Origin: Omnitrophica WOR_2 bacterium RIFCSPLOWO2_12_FULL_51_24 | GTDB lineage: Bacteria > Omnitrophota > Gorgyraeia > Pluralincolimonadales > Pluralincolimonadaceae | DNA: 12,848 nt | Direction of reading: 5' to 3' | NCBI GenBank assembly: GCA_001805885.1 | Contig: MHHC01000010.1 | Span: forward strand, 1 to 12,848 | In this document: positions 1-7,494 of the stretch, piece by piece | How the letters are laid out: every line of letters starts with the position of its first letter | Position numbering within the stretch: position 1 is the stretch's first letter | Notes under the pieces: model-generated | Database searches by the model: none | What the model saw: the letters and a program-made list of their open reading frames with translations, nothing else | Told to the model about the DNA's origin: nothing | Made by a program: the position numbers and the translations under genes

Positions 1-223
1 CATCGAGCGGCGCGCCATGGTTTTTCAGCCTGGGGCAGATGACCGTATATCCCTTCTTATTCAGGGATACCCCCAGAAATTTTATCTCATTCGGGGTACC
101 GGTCAAACCGTGAATGAGTATCGCCGCGCAGCCGTTATTCCCCTTCAGGAACACCCCTTCGCCTGATAAAGGGGCTCCCCGTTTTACGGTCCTTCCCGGA
201 CCCGGATAAAATATCAGCGCCAT
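1..223 (-). CDS. Alpha/beta hydrolase, carboxylesterase-like (N-terminal part, cut by window edge)
   Basis: I translated this stretch directly; 74 codons from an ATG at 221-223 run open to the window edge. The visible protein has the N-terminal layout of serine esterases/lipases of the alpha/beta hydrolase fold: a strand followed by HGLTGTP (residues 38-44), the oxyanion-hole loop typical of Est30-like carboxylesterases and monoacylglycerol lipases, then a helix and the strand GYTVICPRLKNHG (58-70), matching the family's 'PRLxGHG' segment. The nucleophile elbow (GxSxG), Asp and His lie beyond the edge, so activity cannot be confirmed. It begins 24 nt after the m5C methyltransferase stop in the same reading frame; that TGA is the in-frame stop just upstream, and no other ATG, GTG or TTG lies between. 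It is probably the last visible gene of the long minus-strand operon. Substrate unknown. Confidence 0.75.
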   Translation of the reverse strand, partial: MALIFYPGPGRTVKRGAPLSGEGVFLKGNNGCAAILIHGLTGTPNEIKFLGVSLNKKGYTVICPRLKNHGAPLD

Positions 224-247
224 GGTATTAAGTATGCCTCGACCATA

Positions 248-1192
248 TCATGCTTTCTTTAATCTGGCGAGGAAGAAGCCTTCCATGCATTCATTCGGCA
301 GTATCCTTATAGCCAGGTTTAAATCCTTCGAAAATCTTTTTCCCTCCCAGGATGTCAAACCGCGGACCTTATTCGGGACCGGGAGATCTATCGGCATCAG
401 ACGCATATCCTCGAACTTTCTCAGCGCCCAGTCAACGACCTCCTCATTCTCCTCCGGTGAGAACGTGCAGGTCGAGTATATCAACTCTCCCCCGGCCTTT
501 AACGCGCATATCCCTGAGTAGATCAGGACCTTCTGCGTATGCGAAAGGCCATTCACCCTTTTTTGGTTCCAGGGCTTGAATGTCTTCGGGTCGCGCAGGT
601 AAAAGAGCGCTTCGCCTGAACATGGCGCATCGACCAATACCTTGTCGAAATATCCGGGATATTCCTTGCCGGCGCTCATCCCATCGGCCAGACGGGCCTT
701 GACGAGATCCCGAAGGCCCTGTATCCTAAGCGTAGCGAGAAGCTTCTGATAACGTATTTCAAGCTTTTCGACAGCGACCAGCTCAATATCCCTCCCGCCA
801 AGCGACGCTATCTGGCTCGTCTTTGCCCCGGGCGCTGCGCACAGGTCGAGTATACTCTCCCCCCTGCGCGGGTCGAGAAGTATCGGCGGGATCATGCTCG
901 ATATGTTCTGCATATATATTTTACCGTCAATATATAAAGAACTCTTTTTAAAATCCGCGGATTTGGACCGTAGGATGAAACTGCCTTTAGGCCAGTGGAG
1001 CTCGCGGTATCTTATGCCCTCCCTGTCAAGATCCTCTTTAAGGTGCGGGAGGTCGGTTTTAAGATAGTTGATCCTGAAAGTCTCTTCCCTCCTGTGCAGG
1101 AAAGACTCGAATACTTTGGGAAAAGATCCCGGGTATATCTTTTTAAGTTTTTCAATGAACTCCGCCGGCAGTTCGTAGAAGACGGCTTTCAC
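248..1192 (-). CDS. RsmB/NSUN-family RNA cytosine-C5 methyltransferase
   Basis: A SAM-dependent enzyme that methylates C5 of a cytosine in rRNA or tRNA. The 314-aa protein has the family motifs in order: SAM-binding LDLCAAPGAKTSQ (115-127), acidic VAVEK (139-143), motif IV DAPCSG with Cys191, and motif VI STCTFSPEENE with catalytic Cys242. Two cysteines, one for attack and one for product release, are diagnostic of m5C RNA methyltransferases. The C-terminal RILPNECMEGFFLARL (296-311) is the usual family ending. It lacks the N-terminal NusB-like domain of classical RsmB (about 430 aa) and has no C-terminal PUA-like extension, so it is a short form; whether it targets 16S rRNA, as RsmB/RsmF do, or tRNA cannot be decided here. 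The start is GTG at 1190-1192, two nt after the RlmB-type gene's TAG, so the two RNA methyltransferases are probably co-translated. Confidence 0.92.
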   Translation of the reverse strand: MKAVFYELPAEFIEKLKKIYPGSFPKVFESFLHRREETFRINYLKTDLPHLKEDLDREGIRYRELHWPKGSFILRSKSADFKKSSLYIDGKIYMQNISSMIPPILLDPRRGESILDLCAAPGAKTSQIASLGGRDIELVAVEKLEIRYQKLLATLRIQGLRDLVKARLADGMSAGKEYPGYFDKVLVDAPCSGEALFYLRDPKTFKPWNQKRVNGLSHTQKVLIYSGICALKAGGELIYSTCTFSPEENEEVVDWALRKFEDMRLMPIDLPVPNKVRGLTSWEGKRFSKDLNLAIRILPNECMEGFFLARLKKA

Positions 1193-1194
1193 TT

Positions 1195-1917
1195 CTACTT
1201 CTTCTCCGCCTGTCTTTGCCTGGCGATCTCATAACAGAATATCGCTGACGCCATAGCGACATTGAAAGAGAGCGCGGCCCCTCGCATCGGCAGGGTAACC
1301 TTAAGTTCGATCTGCTTTCCTATGCCGTAATGGATCCCTTTTCCCTCGGAGCCGAGGACTATGCATATAGGGAACGGAAACGAGACCTTGCTAACATCCT
1401 CGCCCCCTTCTACCACCGCCCCGGCGATCCAGTAGCCGCCCTTCTTCGCGTGGATGAGCGCGTTCGAAAGGTTGTTTATCCTGCATATCGGGACATAATT
1501 TTCCCCGCCTGCCGCGATGTTCAGCGCCGTCTCATTCACTTCGCAGGCATCGCGTTCCGGAATGACTATACCGAAACTGCCGAAGCACGCCGCTATCCTG
1601 ATTATCGCCCCGAGGTTCTGCGGGTCGGTCACGCCGTCCAATAGGATAAAAGACAGCTTTTCATTTTCTGACCTTATGAGTTCCTCAAACGAGGCGTACT
1701 CGAAAGGGTCGACCTCGGCTACCACCCCCTGAACCCGCTCGCTGTTCCTCATCTTGAGCAGGTCTTTATCAGAGACCTGTTTGACCGGGATGCCGCGGGA
1801 TTTCACTAAAGCCAGGATCTCCCCGTCGTCGAAGGTGCCCGATGTTATTACCTTCTTTACGCTCTTGGGGTCCGATTTGAGGCGCTCAAGGATAGAGTTT
1901 CTTCCGAAGAGCGTCAT
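1195..1917 (-). CDS. rlmB: TrmH/SpoU-family RNA 2'-O-methyltransferase, RlmB type
   Basis: Predicted SPOUT enzyme that 2'-O-methylates a guanosine in 23S rRNA (G2251 in E. coli for RlmB). With the ATG at 1915-1917 the protein is 240 aa and opens with MTLFGRNSILERLKS, like RlmB's 'YGRNAVLEAL'. The reading frame continues upstream to 1971, but that would overlap the preceding gene by 50 nt and add an atypical basic tail, so I prefer the start 4 nt after the upstream TAA. A short substrate-binding N-domain (about 1-80) precedes the trefoil-knot domain. Motif 1 is PQNLGAIIRIA (99-109, Arg107), motif 2 is VLGSEGKG (187-194) and motif 3 is LPMRGAALSFNVAMASAI (209-226, Asn219). Motif 3 has SFNV where RlmB usually has SLNV. 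The exact target base is inferred from family resemblance. Confidence 0.88.
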   Translation of the reverse strand: MTLFGRNSILERLKSDPKSVKKVITSGTFDDGEILALVKSRGIPVKQVSDKDLLKMRNSERVQGVVAEVDPFEYASFEELIRSENEKLSFILLDGVTDPQNLGAIIRIAACFGSFGIVIPERDACEVNETALNIAAGGENYVPICRINNLSNALIHAKKGGYWIAGAVVEGGEDVSKVSFPFPICIVLGSEGKGIHYGIGKQIELKVTLPMRGAALSFNVAMASAIFCYEIARQRQAEKK

Positions 1918-1921
1918 AAAA

Positions 1922-2380
1922 TTACTTCTTGCCATCTTTCTCCTTTTCGTCGACATCCTCCACTTCGGCATCGACGTCTATAACGTTGCGGTCTTGCGGC
2001 CCGTTCCTGCCATCGTAACGATAGACCTTAAACCTGCCCTGAGGGCCGATGAAGAGATTAAGCAAAAAACTAACTACGCTGAAACAGAGCGCTCCCCAGA
2101 AAGCCGCGCTGAAATCGTCTATGACGAAACCCTCGACTATCTTCGAGACGAGATAGAAGAAGAAACCGTTCATGAAAAGCGTAAATATCCCGAACGAGAG
2201 TATCGTCAACGGGAGCGTGAGCGCGAAAACGATGGGCCGCAGCGTCGCGTTTATAAGCCCCAGGACGAGAGCCGCCATGATAGTTGCCAGGCGGCCTTCG
2301 GAATGTATCCCGGGCACGATGTTTATGACCAGTATCATCGCGGCGATATTTATAAGCCATCTTACAAGAAAACCTCTCAC
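1922..2380 (-). CDS. Phage_holin_4_2 / YvlD-family membrane protein
   Basis: A 152-aa integral membrane protein with four predicted helices at about 5-23, 31-52, 55-80 and 92-111. The segment LGLINATLRPIVFALTLPLT (40-59), followed by GIFTLFMNGFFFYLVSK and then a GFVIDDFSAAFWGAL stretch, matches the Pfam family once named phage holin 4_2, which includes Bacillus YvlD. Despite the name these are ordinary chromosomal proteins; the function is unknown, and nothing phage-like lies nearby. The C-terminal tail (about 112-152) is hydrophilic and very acidic (DVDAEVEDVDEKEKD), longer than in most relatives. The GTG start at 2378-2380 overlaps the previous gene's TGA by 4 nt (GTGA) and has a strong Shine-Dalgarno inside that gene, so it is translationally coupled to the secreted protein upstream. 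Confidence 0.85.
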   Translation of the reverse strand: MRGFLVRWLINIAAMILVINIVPGIHSEGRLATIMAALVLGLINATLRPIVFALTLPLTILSFGIFTLFMNGFFFYLVSKIVEGFVIDDFSAAFWGALCFSVVSFLLNLFIGPQGRFKVYRYDGRNGPQDRNVIDVDAEVEDVDEKEKDGKK

Positions 2381-3159
2381 TCGCAGGCCTCCGAAACGAT
2401 CTCTACCTTCGGCGAGTTTATCGAACTCTCAAGTCCCCTGAACATAAGCCATTCGTATGGCGGCCGGGTGGAATGCCAGTTGTAATTCTTCGGCAGTAAT
2501 GCCTTCGCGGGGCTCAAGAGCCCTATTTGCGGATCGATGTATATCTTGTACGCGTCCCGCTTTTTGCCTTTAACGGTTATCTCTTCCTTGCCGACGACTT
2601 TCAGCGTCACGCGGTAAAGCGCGGGTTCGTCGTTTACGAGATAGGTCGTCTTCTCCTTTTCACCCGCCTGAAGGAATCTCCTTATATATGATCCCATCAT
2701 AAATTGGTTTACTATGTCGCCTTTATAATTGAACGCCTTTTTCTTGTTCTCGTTCTTAATCAGATCTTTTACTTCGCACTCGACCCGGCCTTTATCGTTG
2801 TCGAAGGTCTCCGTCTCCTCGAAAATGACTTTGCCGCCGTCTGAAGAGACCCGCCTTTTCAGATAGACCGGTTCAAGACGTTTTCCGTCGTTTATAAATT
2901 CGAATTCCGACTTGTTCGATGTGAGGCCTTTGAATCCGCTGTAGTTGCCTTTGCCTTCTTCCGTCAAAAGAAAATGTCCGGGCTTGCCCGCGATCGGTAC
3001 GGTCGTCGTCGACGACTCCCAAAGCTTATTGCCTTTAAGGTCGTTGCATCGGGAACGCGTGACCGGGCTCATATCTTCGGCGCAGGACAAGGTCCCGCCG
3101 CTGCGGGGAGAGGCCGCTATAGCCAATAATATGGTAATAAGAACCAATGCCCTTTTCAT
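2377..3159 (-). CDS. Secreted protein of unknown function
   Basis: A 260-aa protein with a Sec signal peptide: basic MKR, hydrophobic core ALVLITILLAIAAS (4-17), then small residues. A Cys at residue 26 lies after the core, but the preceding TLS is a poor lipobox, so I would not call it a lipoprotein. The mature part looks beta-rich, with repeated alternating strands and paired motifs: GKVIFEETETFDNDKG (about 108-123), FNYKGDIVNQF and ITVKGKKRDAYKIYIDP. This layout resembles periplasmic DUF3108-like proteins ('…G…a.kv…'), but only weakly, and I do not assign a family. The gene starts at ATG 3157-3159, four nt after the upstream unknown gene's TAG, and shares a GTGA overlap with the following membrane-protein gene. 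The triplet may form a unit, but its job is not evident. Confidence 0.7.
   Translation of the reverse strand: MKRALVLITILLAIAASPRSGGTLSCAEDMSPVTRSRCNDLKGNKLWESSTTTVPIAGKPGHFLLTEEGKGNYSGFKGLTSNKSEFEFINDGKRLEPVYLKRRVSSDGGKVIFEETETFDNDKGRVECEVKDLIKNENKKKAFNYKGDIVNQFMMGSYIRRFLQAGEKEKTTYLVNDEPALYRVTLKVVGKEEITVKGKKRDAYKIYIDPQIGLLSPAKALLPKNYNWHSTRPPYEWLMFRGLESSINSPKVEIVSEACE
2388..2392 (-). promoter_or_regulatory. Shine-Dalgarno for the holin-like membrane protein
   Basis: GGAGG on the minus strand lies 7 nt upstream of the GTG at 2378-2380, inside the last codons of the secreted-protein gene. It supports the GTG as the true start and coupled translation of the two genes. Confidence 0.75.
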
Positions 3160-3163
3160 GCGG

Positions 3164-3814
3164 CTATCCGGCTATCTCCTCTTCAAGTTTTGCGATCAGG
3201 TCCTTGATATCTTTTATGGTAGACGAAGGAAGTAGTTTTGCTATCTCGATGTCGTTTTTGAGGGCCTTGAGCGTGGCGACTACCCGTTTCACAGCGGCGG
3301 ATTTTCTTTTATCCCTCGCCTCCTGCGGGTCAAGCTCTTCCCTCTGCCTGATCAGGGTAGTCAGGTCCTTCCTGACGTCGCGGGCGTCTTTGCCTTTTTC
3401 GAAGACATTCTTTTTCAGCGACTCGTAATCGGAGTCGTCGATCTCCTTCTTGTTTTTTGCAAGGCGCAGGAGATTTACCGCCTCGTAACCCGGCAGGTTC
3501 GCCGCGTCGGAAGGGTCGCTTATCTCCCTCTTCAGATACTGGGGTTCCTCCTTCTCGAGGAAATAATACGACCTCAAAAGTTTCATAGCCGTCTCTTTCC
3601 TCACGCCGATCTCTTTTGAGGCGTATGCCTCAAAGGTAAGGTATCCCCAATCGCGGTAGAGCTTATCTTTCCATACCGAGTACAGGGACTGGCCGAGCTC
3701 TATCCATGATGTCTTGAAATTTATTACATTCCGCAGGACCTTGTACCGGAGGGAATTCTCGTCAAGGCCTTGCATCTTGCGTTCTATGTTCTGTATCGTT
3801 TTTGTCTTCTCCAT
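3164..3814 (-). CDS. Conserved-looking helical protein of unknown function
   Basis: A 216-aa, highly charged, almost wholly helical protein that I do not recognise. It has no signal peptide or membrane helix. The densest, domain-like region is about 34-90: SWIELGQSLYSVWKDKLYRD, then WGYLTFEAYASKEIGVRKET and AMKLLRSYYFLEKEE. The segment 'FEAYASKEIGVRKETAMKLLRSY' has the spacing of a helix-turn-helix (a G between two helices, then R/K-rich), reminiscent of phage- or ParB-associated DNA-binding domains; that is inference. The C-terminal part (about 120-216) is Lys/Glu-rich and could form coiled coils (KRVVATLKALKNDIEIAKLL, then IKDIKDLIAKLEEEIAG). Its ATG shares one base with the transketolase stop (TAATG), with AAGGA about 7 nt upstream, so it is firmly part of the operon. 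It could be a regulator or a structural protein. Confidence 0.72.
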   Translation of the reverse strand: MEKTKTIQNIERKMQGLDENSLRYKVLRNVINFKTSWIELGQSLYSVWKDKLYRDWGYLTFEAYASKEIGVRKETAMKLLRSYYFLEKEEPQYLKREISDPSDAANLPGYEAVNLLRLAKNKKEIDDSDYESLKKNVFEKGKDARDVRKDLTTLIRQREELDPQEARDKRKSAAVKRVVATLKALKNDIEIAKLLPSSTIKDIKDLIAKLEEEIAG

Positions 3815-4743
3815 TATTTTTTCCTTAAAATAACTTTTTTGACCGCTTCAGCTATATCATCTTCCTTAAGATTATACTTCTTTAACAGTTCCTCGCCCTC
3901 ACCCGACTCTCCGAACTTATCGCGGACGGCCACCATCTCCAAAGGCGCCGGGCATTCGCAAGCCAGGACCTCAGCCACCGCGCTTCCGAGGCCGCCGTTT
4001 ACCTGATGCTCCTCGGCCGTTACGAGGGCGCCGGTCTCTTTCGCGGCCTTAATTATCTGTTCCCTGTCGATCGGCTTTATCGTATGCATGTTTACTACAC
4101 GCGCGCGTATCCCTGCCTTTGAAAGTTTCTCTGCCGCCTTTAAAGATTCGGATACCATATGTCCGCATGCGATGATAGTCGCGCTATCGCCTTCTTTCAA
4201 TACGTCGGCCTTGCCAAAAACAAACGGCTTCTCTTCCATCGTAACGAGGGGTACGGCCTCTCTTCCCAGCCTAAGGTATACGGGTCCGTCTATACCGGCG
4301 ATCACTTTTGTGGCTTTCGCCGCTTCGATAGCATCGGCCGGGCAGACAACAGACATATTAGGAAGAGCCCTCATCGCGGCAAAATCCTCGAGGGCCTGCG
4401 CCGTGGCGCCGTCAGGTCCGACCGATATGCCGCTATGCGTGCCGGCTATCTTTACGTTACAATTATTATAACAGAGAGTCACCCTGAAGACCCCGTATGC
4501 ATTGGCCCAAAAAGCGGCGAAAGAACAGATAAAAGGGATGAGGCCTACTTTGCTCAACCCGGCGGCCGTACCTGCGATATCCTGCTCGGCTATGCCGAGA
4601 TTGAAAAATCTTGCGGGAAATTCCTTCTTGAAATATTCGGCGCGGGTCGAATCTTCCAGGTCGCCCGAGAGGACGATTATATCCCCGTTTTTCCGCCCCA
4701 GTTGGAGCAGCGCCTCGCCGAAACCGTCACGCGTAGCCTTCAT
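3814..4743 (-). CDS. Transketolase, C-terminal subunit
   Basis: The second half of a split thiamine-diphosphate transketolase, which moves two-carbon units between pentose-, triose- and other sugar phosphates in the non-oxidative pentose phosphate pathway. The 309-aa protein contains the pyrimidine-binding domain, with FFNLGIAEQDIAGTAAGLS (46-64) carrying Glu53, the conserved glutamate that activates the cofactor aminopyrimidine. THSGISVGPDGATAQALED (102-120) and LPNMSVVCPAD (127-137) follow. The C-terminal transketolase domain (about 185-305) includes the EEHQVNGGLGSAVAEV stretch. The start overlaps the stop of the N-terminal half (ATGA), as expected for subunits made in equal amounts. Split transketolases are common in archaea, Clostridia and several uncultured bacterial phyla. 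A 1-deoxyxylulose-5-phosphate synthase-like role is less likely given the length and motif spacing. Confidence 0.93.
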   Translation of the reverse strand: MKATRDGFGEALLQLGRKNGDIIVLSGDLEDSTRAEYFKKEFPARFFNLGIAEQDIAGTAAGLSKVGLIPFICSFAAFWANAYGVFRVTLCYNNCNVKIAGTHSGISVGPDGATAQALEDFAAMRALPNMSVVCPADAIEAAKATKVIAGIDGPVYLRLGREAVPLVTMEEKPFVFGKADVLKEGDSATIIACGHMVSESLKAAEKLSKAGIRARVVNMHTIKPIDREQIIKAAKETGALVTAEEHQVNGGLGSAVAEVLACECPAPLEMVAVRDKFGESGEGEELLKKYNLKEDDIAEAVKKVILRKK

Positions 4744-5558
4744 ATCTTCTCCTTGATCTCTTCCAGCGCCTTCGAAAGCTCATCTCCGTTCGGCGCCTTA
4801 CCGTGCCACCCGGGATCTCCTTCCATAAAAGAGACGCCCTTGCCTTTTATTGTGCGAGCGGCTATGAAAGTTGGCTTGTCTTTTATTTTGCCGGAGAGAT
4901 CTAAAGCTTTTATGATATCGTCGAAATCATGCCCGTTTATATCGAGGGTATTCCATCCAAAATCCCTAAGCTTCCCTGCCAACGGTTCTTCATTTTTTAT
5001 TTGGGCGACAGGCCCGTTCTGCTGGACGCCGTTATAATCGACTATTGCGCAGAGATTGTCCAGTTTATGCTGCGCGGCGGTCATAGCGGCCTCCCAGACC
5101 TGCCCTTCCTGCATCTCGCCGTCGCCGAGCAGGCAATAGACTTTGAAATCCTTCTTCCTTATCTTCGCGCCGAGCGCCATGCCGTTAGCGACGGACAAGC
5201 CTTCGCCGAGGGCCCCCGTCGAAAACTCCACCCCGGGGACACCGGCATAGACATGTCCCTGAAGCCTGCTGCCTAACTTTCTGAAATTTCTTAGTTCCTC
5301 TTTTGGGAAATAGCCGCAAGATGCCAGAGTCGTATAAAGCGCGGCGCTGGCGTGGCCTTTCGACATTATAAACCTGTCCCTGTCGGCCCACGCGGGGTTT
5401 TGAGGCACAGGCCTCAATTTATAAAAATATAGGCTGATCAGTATCTCTACGCAGGAGAGCGAACCGCCGGGATGGCCGCTTCCGGCATTAGCGATAGTCT
5501 CCAGGATATCGATCCTGAGTTGGCGGGCTTTTTGTTTAAAATCCTTGATGTCCGGCAT
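4740..5558 (-). CDS. Transketolase, N-terminal (ThDP-binding) subunit
   Basis: The 272-aa partner of the preceding entry; it carries the pyrophosphate domain that binds thiamine diphosphate through a divalent cation. Visible motifs are SGHPGGSLSCVEIL (27-40), MSKGHASAALY (65-75, His69), LQGH (99-102), TGALGEGLSVANGMALG (114-130) and the cofactor motif LLGDGEMQEGQVWEA (143-157), with the metal-binding Asn at 176 in DYNGVQQNG. The protein ends after the first domain, so it needs the C-terminal subunit for activity. Its ATG lies one base after the UppP TAA and no clear Shine-Dalgarno is seen, so it may depend on coupled translation. The final four bases overlap the C-terminal subunit start. Confidence 0.94.
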   Translation of the reverse strand: MPDIKDFKQKARQLRIDILETIANAGSGHPGGSLSCVEILISLYFYKLRPVPQNPAWADRDRFIMSKGHASAALYTTLASCGYFPKEELRNFRKLGSRLQGHVYAGVPGVEFSTGALGEGLSVANGMALGAKIRKKDFKVYCLLGDGEMQEGQVWEAAMTAAQHKLDNLCAIVDYNGVQQNGPVAQIKNEEPLAGKLRDFGWNTLDINGHDFDDIIKALDLSGKIKDKPTFIAARTIKGKGVSFMEGDPGWHGKAPNGDELSKALEEIKEKI

Positions 5559-5559
5559 T

Positions 5560-6324
5560 TTATTTTCTTATGAAAAATACGGAAAAGATTATCAAGCTGA
5601 ATATTATGCGATAGATCACAAATGCGGTGAAAGAATGCCTCTTCAAATAACCCAAAAGAAAATGGATTGACAGGAAACCCGTAACAGCCGATACCGTAAA
5701 ACCGACCAGCAGTGAAAAACCGTCCTCGCCCGAGGCGATCGCGCTTATATCTTTGAATTTTAATACGGTAGCGCCGAAGATTATGGGCGCGGAAATAAGG
5801 AACGAAAACCGCGCCGCGGCTTCGCGGCCGAACCTCAGTCCCATCCCGCTGGCCATCGTTATGCCCGAGCGCGAGACACCCGGGATAATAGCGAGCGCCT
5901 GCGAAATCCCGATGATCAATGAATCAAAATAATTAACGGTTTTCAGGCTTCTCGTCTTCCAGGAAAATCTGTCTATCAGATAGAATATCACGGCGAATAC
6001 GCCCATCGTGCACGCGATGAGGATAGGCGACCTGAAAACCGTCTCTGCCTTCTCCTCTAACAACTTCCCTATTATCGCGCCGGGAATACTGGCGACAACG
6101 ATATACCACAAAAACTTCCCTTTGATTATGCCGAACCAGTCTCTCCAGAAATACACCACTACCGCCGCAAGCGTGCCGGCGTGCAGCGCGACGTCAAAAG
6201 CGAGGCTGTGTTCCTGCCAACCCAAAAGCCACGGCACAACTATAAGGTGGGCGGAACTGCTGACCGGCAAAAATTCACCCACCCCCTGTACTATGCCAAG
6301 AATTATAGATTGGATCAGGCCCAT
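5560..6324 (-). CDS. uppP: Undecaprenyl-diphosphatase (UppP/BacA)
   Basis: An inner-membrane enzyme that dephosphorylates undecaprenyl pyrophosphate to recycle the lipid carrier for peptidoglycan and polysaccharide synthesis; overproduction gives bacitracin resistance in other bacteria. The 254-aa protein has the two signature regions. The first is QGVGEFLPVSSSAHL (13-27), the (E/Q)xxxE region with Glu17 and the Ser cluster. The second is IIPGVSRSGITM (146-157), with Arg152. His48 in DVALHAGTLAAV is also typical. About eight hydrophobic segments fill the chain, which is close to normal length (about 255-275). The usual 'SSSGHL' is SSSAHL here, a mild variation. Its ATG overlaps the oxidoreductase stop by 10 nt, with only a weak ribosome-binding site. 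Confidence 0.95.
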   Translation of the reverse strand: MGLIQSIILGIVQGVGEFLPVSSSAHLIVVPWLLGWQEHSLAFDVALHAGTLAAVVVYFWRDWFGIIKGKFLWYIVVASIPGAIIGKLLEEKAETVFRSPILIACTMGVFAVIFYLIDRFSWKTRSLKTVNYFDSLIIGISQALAIIPGVSRSGITMASGMGLRFGREAAARFSFLISAPIIFGATVLKFKDISAIASGEDGFSLLVGFTVSAVTGFLSIHFLLGYLKRHSFTAFVIYRIIFSLIIFSVFFIRK

Positions 6325-7481
6325 TCCGCTAATGCCGCTTCCCCGCCCAACAGGGCGTCTTTATTACCCGTGACATAGATGCCTTCTTTTATTATCCGCG
6401 TGAGGCCGGCAATGCCGTCCTTCTCGCCGAGGACTATCGCGCCGATAAGCCTTCCATCTTTGATGATGCATTTCCTGTAAATACCTTTAGGCGCGTCTTT
6501 CCTGCAGACCGTTTCGTAACCCTCCCCCTCGGGGTTTACGGCGCCTATCGAAGTGAGGTCTATTCCCATAACCTTAAGCGTCGCCTGAAAAGTCGTTCCC
6601 TTGTATTCCAGCGGCTTGTCTATCATGTTCGAAGCCGCCACGGTTCCCTGCTCTATGGCCGCGGGGATTATACCATAGACCATGCCGTTGAATTCGGCGC
6701 AGTCTCCGGCGGCGTATATGCGATCGCAGCTCGTTTTCATATATTTATCCACCACGATGCCCTTCTCTATACCGATTCCGCAATTCCGCGCGAGTTCGAT
6801 ATTGGAGCGCACGCCGGCCGAAACGATAAACAGGTCGGCCTCGAGTTTTCCTATTTGTTTGGAAAGAAGGCATGTCTTTGCGCCTTCGGTCATTATGCGG
6901 TCGCACGTGACCTGCAATACGACTTCGATATTTAATTTCTCGATCCGGGATTTCAGTATCTGTCCGCCTTCCTCATCCAGCTGCTTCGGCAGGAGCCTCG
7001 AATTATGCTCGATGACGGTCACCTTGAGGCCGCGGTCTGTCAGGGCCTTCGCCGTTTCAAGGCCGAGGAGCCCCCCGCCGATGACTACCGCCCTCTTCTT
7101 CCCGCGCGCGAACGCGCGGATCCTGAGGACATCTGCGATATTCCGGCAAGTGAAGACTTCTTCAGACTTAATGCCTTCTATCGGCGGCACGAAAGGCGAA
7201 GCGCCGGTCGTAATGAGGACCTTGTCATAATCCCGCGGGATCTCAACGACCCTGGTCTTTAAAAAGACATCTATCCCCCGCTTTTTGTACCACTCGTCGT
7301 TATACGGGAAGAGTTGATTCAAGTCCATAGTCTCTGATAGGAGCCTGTCCAAAAGCGGGCGGGGATAGTAATTATATTCTTCATCGGTGAAGATGGAGAT
7401 CTTTGCCCCGGGGGAATTCTCGGATATTAATCTCGCGGCCGTGATGCCGCATATCCCGTTTCCTACAATGGCTATCTTCAT
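6315..7481 (-). CDS. FAD-dependent NADH:rubredoxin-type oxidoreductase
   Basis: A two-dinucleotide-binding flavoprotein predicted to move electrons from NAD(P)H to rubredoxin, supplying the flavodiiron protein and rubrerythrin. It is 388 aa from the ATG at 7479-7481. FAD-binding VGNGICG (6-12) comes first, then ITTGAS (90-95), the NADH-binding VVIGGGLLGLETA (132-144) and the second FAD motif IYAAGDCAE (255-263). A C-terminal domain (about 290-388) resembles those of NADH:rubredoxin reductases and the nitrite reductase large-subunit N-region. The frame stays open to 7616, but that extension would run through the rubredoxin gene and is rejected. The rubredoxin gene lies 13 nt upstream, strongly supporting the electron partner. 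Odd point: between RVVEIP and RDYDKVLITTG (about 77-93) the usual hairpin of about 15 residues is missing. Related NAD(P)H:acceptor reductases cannot be excluded. Confidence 0.88.
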   Translation of the reverse strand: MKIAIVGNGICGITAARLISENSPGAKISIFTDEEYNYYPRPLLDRLLSETMDLNQLFPYNDEWYKKRGIDVFLKTRVVEIPRDYDKVLITTGASPFVPPIEGIKSEEVFTCRNIADVLRIRAFARGKKRAVVIGGGLLGLETAKALTDRGLKVTVIEHNSRLLPKQLDEEGGQILKSRIEKLNIEVVLQVTCDRIMTEGAKTCLLSKQIGKLEADLFIVSAGVRSNIELARNCGIGIEKGIVVDKYMKTSCDRIYAAGDCAEFNGMVYGIIPAAIEQGTVAASNMIDKPLEYKGTTFQATLKVMGIDLTSIGAVNPEGEGYETVCRKDAPKGIYRKCIIKDGRLIGAIVLGEKDGIAGLTRIIKEGIYVTGNKDALLGGEAALAEWA

Positions 7482-7494
7482 AGATTGAGTGTGG

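Noticed and set aside
1922..2380. A prophage lysis gene, because the family is named phage holin
   Set aside because: The family is chromosomal (YvlD-like), and no endolysin, portal, tail or integrase gene lies nearby.
1754..2485. Long plus-strand open frame (243 codons) opposite the rlmB, holin-like and secreted-protein genes
   Set aside because: It is a shadow of three well-supported minus-strand genes, its product is low-complexity and charge-rich, and no family motif is present.
4159..5037. Long plus-strand open frame (292 codons) opposite the transketolase genes
   Set aside because: Both transketolase halves on the minus strand have full motif sets; the opposite frame has none.
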